A stretch of 6,305 nucleotides of DNA from an uncultured Oscillospiraceae bacterium. Its GTDB lineage: Bacteria > Bacillota > Clostridia > Oscillospirales > Oscillospiraceae. A program made the translations under genes and the position numbers. The notes under the pieces are model-generated. The model was not told the DNA's origin. It ran no database searches and saw only the letters and a program-made list of their open reading frames with translations. The stretch covers positions 1 through 6,305 of the forward strand of contig CAKTUT010000103.1 in assembly GCA_934621665.1 (NCBI GenBank), written 5' to 3'. Below, piece after piece: positions 1 to 4,323 of the stretch (its first letter is position 1; each line of letters opens with the position of its first letter).

Positions 1-786
1 GATGATATCAGGCTTGACGCCGTATTTGTCCAGCGCTGCCTTTGCCTCAAGGCCGATGACGCTCTGGTGCAGCAGCACCTGATTGAGCACGCTGCCCAGC
101 ACATAGCGATAGCCCTCGTGCGTGGTCGCATCCTCCACAGCCTCAGAGATCGCGCAGCCAAGGCTGCCGCCCGTGCCGGGGAACTCAGCCAGAATCTTGC
201 GGCCAACATTCGTCGTATCCGACGGCGAGGGCGTGACGTGCGCGCCATAGGTGCGCATGACCTCGCGGCGGAACGGCTTTTGCTCATAGCTGACCTTGAC
301 CATATACACGCGGCAGTCCAGTCCCAGATATGCACATGCCATGGACAGTGCCGTACCCCACTGGCCGGCGCCGGTCTCGGTTGTCACGCCCTTGAGCCCC
401 TGCTGCTTGGCGTAGTACGCCTGTGCGATGGCGGAATTGAGCTTGTGTGAACCGGAGGTGTTGTTGCCCTCAAACTTATAATAGATCTTCGCCGGGGTGT
501 TCAGCTTTTTTTCCAGGCAATAGGCGCGAACCAGCGGCGACGGACGGTACATCTTATAAAAATCGCGGATTTCCTGCGGAATTTCAAAATATGCCGTGTC
601 GTTGTCCAGCTCCTGCTTGACCAGCTCATCACAGAAAACGTGCCGCAGCTCGTCAAACGTAATGGGCTTAAGCGTACCTGGGTTCAGCAGCGGCGCGGGC
701 TTGTTCTTCATATCCGCGCGGACGTTGTACCAATATTTCGGCATCTCCTCTTCGGAGAGATAAATTTTGTAGGGAATCTGTGCCAT
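1..786 (-). CDS. trpB: Tryptophan synthase beta chain, TrpB2 type (TrpB-like PLP enzyme), 3' end cut by window
   Basis: This is the N-terminal 262 residues of a protein whose family is about 450 residues long; the C-terminal part lies beyond position 1. It is a fold-type II pyridoxal-phosphate enzyme that joins indole and serine to make tryptophan in the cytoplasm. The PLP-binding lysine is K115 in the motif NTSGSHKLNSA (residues 109-119). The catalytic-loop motif ETGAGQWG follows at 137-144, with E137 as the likely catalytic acid. The long N-terminal extension before the PLP lysine (K115, against about K87 in classical TrpB) and the YKFEGNN run point to the TrpB2 branch. The ATG at 786 is preceded by AGAAAGG about 12 bases upstream. 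The gene sits behind a tryptophan T-box leader, which independently supports a tryptophan role. No trpA is visible, so the enzyme may work alone on free indole; that is inference. The family call is firm. The symbol trpB is used in the broad sense. Confidence 0.93.
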   Translation of the reverse strand, partial: MAQIPYKIYLSEEEMPKYWYNVRADMKNKPAPLLNPGTLKPITFDELRHVFCDELVKQELDNDTAYFEIPQEIRDFYKMYRPSPLVRAYCLEKKLNTPAKIYYKFEGNNTSGSHKLNSAIAQAYYAKQQGLKGVTTETGAGQWGTALSMACAYLGLDCRVYMVKVSYEQKPFRREVMRTYGAHVTPSPSDTTNVGRKILAEFPGTGGSLGCAISEAVEDATTHEGYRYVLGSVLNQVLLHQSVIGLEAKAALDKYGVKPDII

Positions 787-827
787 AATCTTTACCAACC
801 TTTCTGTTTACGCGCGGGATAGGAAAC

Positions 828-870
828 AAAAAACCTGTCCCGCAGTTTTCTTGTAAACTGCTGGGACAGG
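828..870 (-). terminator. Intrinsic terminator of the T-box leader
   Basis: The hairpin pairs CCTGTCCC with GGGACAGG and GCAGTTT with AAACTGC. It has one bulged A and a six-base loop (ACAAGA), and it is followed by six Ts (828-833). It ends about 40 bases before the trpB2 start, so it acts as an attenuator inside the leader. Charged tRNA-Trp should favour this form. Confidence 0.95.
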
Positions 871-1114
871 ATCAATTCCTGCGGTACCACCCGGCTTGAC
901 ACATCTGTGTCCACTTTGACTGTACGAACATACAGCGGTTCTTGTTAACGGAGTCCCAACTCCGGCTTACATCGGCGTCACACAGACACGTTCCGCTTGC
1001 CCTCGAAAGACCATTCGCACTCCCCCGCACGCGCCGCGCTTCCACCATCCGCAGCTCTCTTGACCGGCCAAAGGGAGGTTACTTCCTCTTTCTCAACGGT
1101 TTATCCTTTTGTTT
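834..1114 (-). promoter_or_regulatory. Tryptophan-specific T-box riboswitch leader of trpB2
   Basis: This 5' leader senses uncharged tRNA and controls early termination before trpB2. In transcript order, a helix GAAAGA (1087-1092) with TCTTTC (1005-1010) closes the specifier loop. The loop's 5' strand is the AGTAA loop-E element (about 1079-1083). Its 3' strand is GAATGG, with the specifier codon UGG (Trp) at 1011-1013. The distal part of Stem I has the usual AGAGAGCTGC and GGATGGTGGAAGC elements. A Stem III-like hairpin, CGGAGT-TGGG-ACTCCG, lies at 949-964. Further hairpins are CTGTA/TACAG (920-935) and GACAC/GTGTC (898-911). The T-box sequence GGGTGGTACCGCAGG is at 878-892, followed by the terminator. 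A match between the specifier codon and a tryptophan gene downstream is the standard check on such leaders, and it holds here. The stem assignments were made by eye. Confidence 0.95.
863..892 (-). promoter_or_regulatory. T-box antiterminator helix
   Basis: GGG (890-892) pairs with CCC (863-865), and GCAGGA pairs with TCCTGT, enclosing the loop ATTGA. Between the two helices is the conserved seven-base bulge TGGTACC, whose UGGU should pair with the free 3' end of tRNA-Trp. The 3' strand (863-871) is also the 5' arm of the terminator, so only one structure can form at a time. This is the textbook switch geometry of T-box leaders, and every pair can be read directly from the sequence. Confidence 0.93.
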
Positions 1115-1120
1115 GGATGC

Positions 1121-1149
1121 ATTTTAGCACCGCAAAGCGCAGAAGTCAA
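1121..1149 (-). promoter_or_regulatory. Sigma-A-type promoter of the T-box/trpB2 unit
   Basis: The -35 box TTGACT (1144-1149), a 17-base spacer and the -10 box TAAAAT (1121-1126) preceded by TGC form an extended -10 promoter. Transcription would start near 1114, about 20 bases before Stem I. It lies just past the stop codon of the LysR gene, so trpB2 has its own promoter. Confidence 0.85.
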
Positions 1150-1167
1150 GTGTCAATCTCAAAATTT

Positions 1168-2100
1168 TCAGCCGCTTGTAAAATGATACGAATGACCGGG
1201 ATCATAGGCCATGTTATTGCTCTCGGAAATAAAATCCATAAAGCGCTTGGCCGCAGACGTGGGCGTCACGCCGCGCAGCGTGCACATGACCACCGAGCGC
1301 GGTGGAATCTCAAAGTCGGTTTTCAGCGGCAGAATCACGCCCCGGCCGAGGCCGGACTGCGAAAATTCCTCGGTCACGCATGCCACGCCAAGCCCGATAC
1401 GCGCCAGCGAGATGAGCAGGTTGTGTGAGCCAAGCTCAATTTCCGGCTGGATTGTGACACCATGCGACTGGAAAAACTGCTCGATATAAATGCGGGAGCT
1501 TGCCTTTCGCTCCAGCAAAATCAGTGGGAACTGCGCAATCTCCTCCACAGAATACGGATGGTGGAAATCGCACGGATAGTCCGGCGCAGCCACAAAAACC
1601 GTATGCGTATCCACGCAGTGACGCACACAGTATATCTCTGCATCCTGATTCTCGCTGGCAAAGGCGATATCCACCTGTCCGCTGTGCAGATATTCCAGCA
1701 CCATGCGGCTTGTGCCGTTCAGAATCCGGATGCGGATATCGGGATAGTCGCGGTGAAACGATTCCAGCCGTGAGAGAAGATACGTCTTTGTCACCGTATC
1801 ACTCGCACCGATGATCAGTTCGCCCGTCAACAGCTCGCGCGACTGCGCGATTTTCTCCTCGCCGCTTTGAATCAGCCCCAACGCGTGCGTCACGTATTCC
1901 AGCAGCGTCTGCCCCTCTGAGGTCAGGCTGACGCCCTTGGTGCTGCGGGAAAACAGGCGCACCTGAAGCTGCTCCTCGAGCTGCTTGATCGACTGGCTGA
2001 CCGCGGACTGGGAAATATACAGATTCTGCGCAGCGGCGGAGATATTTCCCATCCGCGCCACCTCATGAAATACGCGGTAAAGCTCCAGTTTGACTGCCAT
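1168..2100 (-). CDS. LysR-family transcriptional regulator
   Basis: This 310-residue protein has the normal LysR length. Residues 3-62 form the winged helix-turn-helix: the recognition region reads AAAQNLYISQSAVSQSIKQL, and the LFSRSTKGVSLTSEG wing follows. The remainder, from about residue 85, is the periplasmic-binding-protein-like effector domain (LIIGASDTVTKTYLL, then the GQVDIAFA and ELGSHNLLISLARIGLGVACV segments typical of the family). I chose the ATG at 2100, which gives the start MAVKLELYRVF. It has AAAGGAG eight bases upstream, whereas a longer reading from 2118 would place that site inside the gene. No terminator is visible between its stop codon and the trpB2 promoter, so some transcripts may run into the T-box leader. 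The effector and targets cannot be read from the sequence. Control of trpB2 or of the divergent hpt gene is possible but unproven. Confidence 0.93.
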   Translation of the reverse strand: MAVKLELYRVFHEVARMGNISAAAQNLYISQSAVSQSIKQLEEQLQVRLFSRSTKGVSLTSEGQTLLEYVTHALGLIQSGEEKIAQSRELLTGELIIGASDTVTKTYLLSRLESFHRDYPDIRIRILNGTSRMVLEYLHSGQVDIAFASENQDAEIYCVRHCVDTHTVFVAAPDYPCDFHHPYSVEEIAQFPLILLERKASSRIYIEQFFQSHGVTIQPEIELGSHNLLISLARIGLGVACVTEEFSQSGLGRGVILPLKTDFEIPPRSVVMCTLRGVTPTSAAKRFMDFISESNNMAYDPGHSYHFTSG

Positions 2101-2140
2101 CGCGCCTGCTCCTTTCATAAGTGCGTGTTATATTTCTGAT

Positions 2141-2152
2141 TAGATATATCTA
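2141..2152. promoter_or_regulatory. Perfect 12-bp palindrome in the lysR-hpt divergent region
   Basis: TAGATATATCTA is a perfect palindrome about 40 bp upstream of the LysR start and immediately before the hpt -35 box. LysR regulators commonly bind AT-rich dyads upstream of their own gene, so this is a candidate autoregulatory site. AT-rich palindromes also arise by chance, so the claim is weak. I could not define a convincing lysR promoter here. Confidence 0.3.
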
Positions 2153-2153
2153 T

Positions 2154-2182
2154 TTTACTTATTGCATGATTCTGATTATAAT
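2154..2182 (+). promoter_or_regulatory. Promoter of hpt
   Basis: The -35 box TTTACT (2154-2159), a 17-base spacer and a perfect -10 box TATAAT (2177-2182) point to a start near 2189. This leaves a leader of about 70 bases before hpt. Confidence 0.75.
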
Positions 2183-2222
2183 AGTCAGGCTGTAAAATGT
2201 CCAGTATATTTTTTGTAATTTT

Positions 2223-2236
2223 GCGTCAGTTGACGC
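2223..2236. repeat. Inverted repeat in the hpt leader
   Basis: GCGTCA and TGACGC arms surround a two-base centre (GT). It lies in the predicted hpt 5' leader, 11 bases before the ribosome binding site. It could be a protein operator or a small hairpin (GCGTC/GACGC with loop AGTT). It shares the half-site TTGACGC with the inverted repeat in the xpt promoter. Confidence 0.5.
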
Positions 2237-2260
2237 GCTGATAATCAAAGGAGATTTCCT

Positions 2261-2812
2261 ATGCTGATTCGAAACGCCGAACAGGATATTGAACGTGTTC
2301 TTTTTACCGAAAAAACCATCGCCGCCCGCGTTGAGCAGCTGGGCGCGGAGCTGACCGCCCGTTTTGGCGACAAGCGTCCCGTTCTGGTTTGCGTGCTCAA
2401 GGGCGCGTCGTTTTTCTACATTGACCTCTGCCGCAGCATGAACTGTGCCATCGACATGGACTTTATCGCTGTGTCCAGCTATGGCCAGAATGCCAAGTCC
2501 ACCGGCGTTGTGCGCCTGATCAAGGATCTGGACAACAACATCACCGGGCGCCACGTTATCATTGTAGAGGACATTATCGACTCCGGTCTGACGATGCACT
2601 ATCTGCGCGAGCTGTTCACCGCCCGCCGCCCCGAATCGGTCACCACCATCTCATTCCTTGACAAGGCCGGCGCACATCCCAGCGAATATAAAACCGACCT
2701 GTGCGGCTTTGAAATCGCCAACGAGTTTGTCGTGGGCTATGGCCTTGACTATGCAAACTACTATCGTAACCTGCCGTATATCGGCGTGCTGCGTCCGGAG
2801 TGCTATCAATAA
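2261..2812 (+). CDS. hpt: Hypoxanthine(-guanine) phosphoribosyltransferase
   Basis: The enzyme transfers the phosphoribosyl group of PRPP to hypoxanthine or guanine, giving IMP or GMP in purine salvage. Its 183 residues match the bacterial family (about 175-185). The PRPP-binding signature VIIVEDIIDSGLT is at 99-111, with the acidic pair E103-D104 and the likely catalytic D107. The PPi-binding loop LKG is at 46-48, and the flexible-loop Ser-Tyr is at S73-Y74. K135 in FLDKAG should contact the purine O6. The base-pocket and metal motif FVVGYGLDY is at 156-164, with D163. The ATG at 2261 has AAAGGAG seven bases upstream. The gene has its own promoter and no clear intrinsic terminator after it, so some readthrough into the xpt leader is possible. 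Having xpt next door fits a purine-salvage cluster. Preference for hypoxanthine over guanine cannot be read from the sequence. Confidence 0.96.
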   Translation: MLIRNAEQDIERVLFTEKTIAARVEQLGAELTARFGDKRPVLVCVLKGASFFYIDLCRSMNCAIDMDFIAVSSYGQNAKSTGVVRLIKDLDNNITGRHVIIVEDIIDSGLTMHYLRELFTARRPESVTTISFLDKAGAHPSEYKTDLCGFEIANEFVVGYGLDYANYYRNLPYIGVLRPECYQ

Positions 2813-2873
2813 CAAACCAGACACACAAAGCTTTGTAATTGTCATATTTTTCGCCCATTTTTTCAAAAACCTA

Positions 2874-2902
2874 TTGACGCACCTGTGCGTCTGTTGTAGA
2901 CT
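2874..2902 (+). promoter_or_regulatory. Promoter of the xpt riboswitch transcript
   Basis: The -35 box TTGACG (2874-2879), a 17-base spacer and the -10 box TAGACT (2897-2902) suggest a start near 2909, about 17 bases before the aptamer. The -10 box is only a 4/6 match. The spacer is occupied by an inverted repeat. Confidence 0.7.
2876..2891. repeat. Perfect inverted repeat inside the xpt promoter
   Basis: GACGCAC and GTGCGTC are perfect 7-bp arms around CT. The repeat overlaps the -35 box and fills most of the spacer. Because it lies upstream of the predicted transcription start, it would act as DNA, for example as a repressor site, rather than as an RNA hairpin. The protein that would bind is unknown. 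Confidence 0.6.
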
Positions 2903-2925
2903 ATTCAAACAAGTTCATAACCTCG

Positions 2926-2989
2926 CCAATATAGTTCCGGATAAACGGCCCGGATGTCTCTACCACAGCGCCACAGCTGTGACTATTGG
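2926..2989 (+). promoter_or_regulatory. Purine (guanine-class) riboswitch aptamer upstream of xpt
   Basis: The aptamer has the three-way junction of the purine class. P1 pairs CCAATA (2926-2931) with TATTGG (2984-2989). P2 pairs TCCGG (2936-2940) with CCGGA (2950-2954). P3 pairs CACAGC (2964-2969) with GCTGTG (2976-2981). The J2/3 strand TCTCTAC (2957-2963) matches the family's UUUCUAC except for C at the usually flipped-out position 48. The specificity base, equivalent to C74, is C2983, which predicts guanine, hypoxanthine or xanthine rather than adenine. GG at 2947-2948 in L2 can pair with CC at 2971-2972 in L3, giving the kissing loop. L3 (GCCACA) is one base shorter than usual and lacks the UAAA run, so this is a diverged member. 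Its place before xpt matches the known role as an OFF switch. Confidence 0.93.
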
Positions 2990-2994
2990 AAGAT

Positions 2995-3036
2995 TGCCGC
3001 CGAAAGCGCTGCTTTCGGGTTCAGGCTATTTTGGCA
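2995..3036 (+). promoter_or_regulatory. Riboswitch expression platform: hairpin and possible antiterminator
   Basis: A strong hairpin pairs CCGAAAGC with GCTTTCGG (3000-3018, three-base loop). A larger alternative fold is also possible. It pairs TGCC (2995-2998) with GGCA (3033-3036), GCC (2999-3001) with GGC (3024-3026), and keeps GAAAGC/GCTTTC. That fold would occupy the foot of the terminator's 5' arm, so it is a candidate antiterminator. I did not find a clear pairing between the P1 3' strand and the terminator arm, so how ligand binding is coupled remains unresolved. Confidence 0.4.
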
Positions 3037-3072
3037 GCAGGGGTATTTTCCCCTGCTGCATTATTTGTATTT
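3034..3072 (+). terminator. Intrinsic terminator in the xpt riboswitch leader
   Basis: A 10-bp stem pairs GCAGCAGGGG (3034-3043) with CCCCTGCTGC (3050-3059) over the loop TATTTT. It is followed by the T-rich run ATTATTTGTATTT. It sits directly before the xpt ribosome binding site, the expected place for transcription attenuation when the aptamer is ligand-bound. The T-run is interrupted, so termination may be incomplete. Confidence 0.88.
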
Positions 3073-3087
3073 ACGGAGGAAAATGCA

Positions 3088-3666
3088 ATGCAGGCACTGA
3101 AAGATCGTATTCGCAAGGAGGGCAAAATTCTGCCCGGAAACATCGTCAAGGTTGACGGCTTTTTGAATCATCGTGTGGACTGCCAATTTCTGTCGGAGCT
3201 TGCCGACGAATTTGCAAAGCACTTTGACATCAATCAGGTTGACATCATCCTGACCGCCGAGGCCAGCGGCATCGCGCTTGCCGCGATCTGCGCCTATCGC
3301 TATGGAAAGCCCATGGTTTTCGCCAAAAAAGCCAAGAGCGACAACATCGAGGGCGGTCTGTATTGCAGTGAAATTTTCTCCTACACCTATAAGAAAAAGG
3401 TGACGCTCCTTGTCGCCAAGGAATGGCTGACGCCGGGCAGCCGCGTACTGATTATCGACGACTTCCTTGCCCGCGGCGAGGCCATGCGCGGGCTGTGTGA
3501 AATCGTCACAAACGCGGGCTGTGAGCTGGTCGGCATCGGCTGCGCCGTGGAAAAGGGCTTCCAGCACGGCGGCGACAAGTTGCGTGAGGCTGGCGTCAAT
3601 GTCAAGTCGCTGGCAATCATCGAAAAGGCCGAGCCGGGCTGCATCGAGTTCCGCGAGGACGACTGA
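3088..3666 (+). CDS. xpt: Xanthine phosphoribosyltransferase
   Basis: The enzyme converts xanthine and PRPP to XMP, which feeds GMP synthesis in purine salvage. The product is 192 residues, close to the 194 of the Bacillus enzyme. It begins MQALKDRIRKEG and contains KVDGFLNHRVD (21-31), the substrate-side motif of the Xpt family. TAEASGIA follows at 56-63 and VFAKK at 77-81. The PRPP-binding signature VLIIDDFLARGEA is at 120-132, with the acidic pair D124-D125. The ATG at 3088 has GGAGG eight bases upstream. A longer open frame upstream would run through the terminator and riboswitch, so it was not used. Expression should be controlled by the guanine-class riboswitch, with a strong terminator closing the unit after the stop codon. 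In many Firmicutes xpt is followed by a xanthine permease gene; none follows here. Confidence 0.96.
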   Translation: MQALKDRIRKEGKILPGNIVKVDGFLNHRVDCQFLSELADEFAKHFDINQVDIILTAEASGIALAAICAYRYGKPMVFAKKAKSDNIEGGLYCSEIFSYTYKKKVTLLVAKEWLTPGSRVLIIDDFLARGEAMRGLCEIVTNAGCELVGIGCAVEKGFQHGGDKLREAGVNVKSLAIIEKAEPGCIEFREDD

Positions 3667-3687
3667 TTCTTTCATTATTCTGTTTAT

Positions 3688-3729
3688 AGCCGCTCAAGGG
3701 TTTTCCTTTGGGCGGCTGTTTTCTGTTTT
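3688..3729 (+). terminator. Intrinsic terminator after xpt
   Basis: A 13-bp stem pairs AGCCGCTCAAGGG (3688-3700) with CCTTTGGGCGGCT (3705-3717), including two G-T wobbles, over a TTTT loop. It is followed by GTTTTCTGTTTT. It begins 21 bases after the xpt stop codon and separates purine salvage from the marR-ABC operon. Confidence 0.93.
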
Positions 3730-3781
3730 GTGCCAACATCATAACCATGCCTTTGTTGACCCATATGTTTGTTCAGAGATT

Positions 3782-3790
3782 TGTTACACT
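3782..3790 (+). promoter_or_regulatory. Possible extended -10 promoter of the marR-ABC operon
   Basis: TGTTACACT has an extended TG and the -10-like TACACT (3785-3790). A TTGACC at 3756-3761 is too far away (23 bases) to serve as a standard -35 box. A start near 3797 would put both operator-like repeats at or just downstream of the promoter, where a repressor would block it. The assignment is uncertain. Confidence 0.45.
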
Positions 3791-3802
3791 CTGTTCATGA
3801 AT

Positions 3803-3814
3803 TTCAAAAGTGAA
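3803..3814. promoter_or_regulatory. Candidate MarR operator 1
   Basis: TTCAAAAGTGAA is an imperfect dyad (TTCA/TGAA). It differs by one base from a second copy 30 bp downstream. MarR proteins bind short AT-rich dyads near their own promoter, so autoregulation is the natural reading. Confidence 0.55.
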
Positions 3815-3831
3815 TATGCTAACATCAAACC

Positions 3832-3845
3832 GTTCAAAATTGAAC
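3832..3845. promoter_or_regulatory. Candidate MarR operator 2
   Basis: GTTCAA and TTGAAC are perfect 6-bp arms around AA. The core TTCAAAATTGAA (3833-3844) repeats operator 1 with one change. It lies 24 bases before the MarR start codon. Confidence 0.6.
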
Positions 3846-3868
3846 TATTAGAAATTGAGGTGTCTGCA

Positions 3869-4321
3869 ATGGAACCGAACGTCACTGCGTTCAATATCAT
3901 TCAAAATGCAAACCGTTTTATGTCCGCCTACCACGCTGCGCTCCAGCCGCTTTGCGACACATCCGGTCTGCCGCAGGCTGCGATGGACATTCTGCTGTTT
4001 CTGGCCAACAATCCCGGTCACGATACCGCGCGCGACATCTGCCAGTACCGCGGCTTCAAGCCCGGCATCGTCTCTTTATACGTTGAGCGGCTGGCACAGG
4101 ACGGTCTGATCGAGCGCCAGCCCGTCGCGGGCGACCGCCGCAAAACACGGCTGGTCTGCACGAGCAAGGCCGAGCCGTTGATTGCGCAGGGGCGCATGCA
4201 GCAGCAGAAATTTGCGCTGCGTCTGCGCGAGGGACTGACCGAGGCCGATCTGGAGCACTTTGCGCAGTGCATGGCCATTCTCAGCCATAACATCGACGCC
4301 ATCAAAAAGGAAGGAATCTGA
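3869..4321 (+). CDS. MarR-family transcriptional regulator
   Basis: The product is a 150-residue winged helix-turn-helix protein of normal MarR length. The N-terminal helix (about 5-30) belongs to the dimer interface. The DNA-binding part covers about 35-100: GLPQAAMDILLFLANNPG, then the helix-turn-helix DTARDICQYRGFKPGIVSLYVERL (52-75). The wing follows in QDGLIERQPVAGDRRKTRLVCT, where the D-x-R pattern of the family appears as GDRRKTRL. The C-terminal helices (about 108-146) complete the dimer domain. The ATG at 3869 has GAGG eight bases upstream. An in-frame ATG at 3797 lacks a ribosome site and would place the operator-like repeats inside the coding region. The ABC gene begins two bases after the stop codon, so this is the local regulator of the exporter operon, probably a repressor released by a ligand. 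The ligand is unknown. Confidence 0.93.
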   Translation: MEPNVTAFNIIQNANRFMSAYHAALQPLCDTSGLPQAAMDILLFLANNPGHDTARDICQYRGFKPGIVSLYVERLAQDGLIERQPVAGDRRKTRLVCTSKAEPLIAQGRMQQQKFALRLREGLTEADLEHFAQCMAILSHNIDAIKKEGI

Positions 4322-4323
4322 CC

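Noticed and set aside
1151..1156. TTGACA as the -35 box of the trpB2 promoter
   Set aside because: It lies 24 bases from the TAAAAT -10 box. The overlapping TTGACT at 1144-1149 gives the correct 17-base spacing.
997..1428. Open frame on the plus strand across the T-box leader and lysR 3' end
   Set aside because: It overlaps the structured leader and the LysR gene on the other strand, and its composition is typical of an antisense shadow.
2825..2836. ACAAAGCTTTGT palindrome after hpt as a terminator
   Set aside because: It has no loop, few GC pairs and no immediate T-run. It may be chance or a binding site, but it is not a convincing terminator.
2986..3087. N-terminal extension of Xpt from the ATG at 2986
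   Set aside because: It would translate the riboswitch P1 strand and terminator. Xpt proteins begin at the MQAL-type start, which has GGAGG upstream.
3061..3675. Long open frame on the minus strand opposite xpt (204 codons)
   Set aside because: It is a mirror of the xpt coding frame, has no ribosome site, resembles no family, and would begin beyond the xpt stop codon. Xpt has clear motifs in the plus frame.
3797..3868. Upstream ATG at 3797 as the MarR start
   Set aside because: It has no ribosome site, the extra 24 residues do not resemble the family, and the stretch contains the operator-like repeats. The ATG at 3869 has GAGG at proper spacing.
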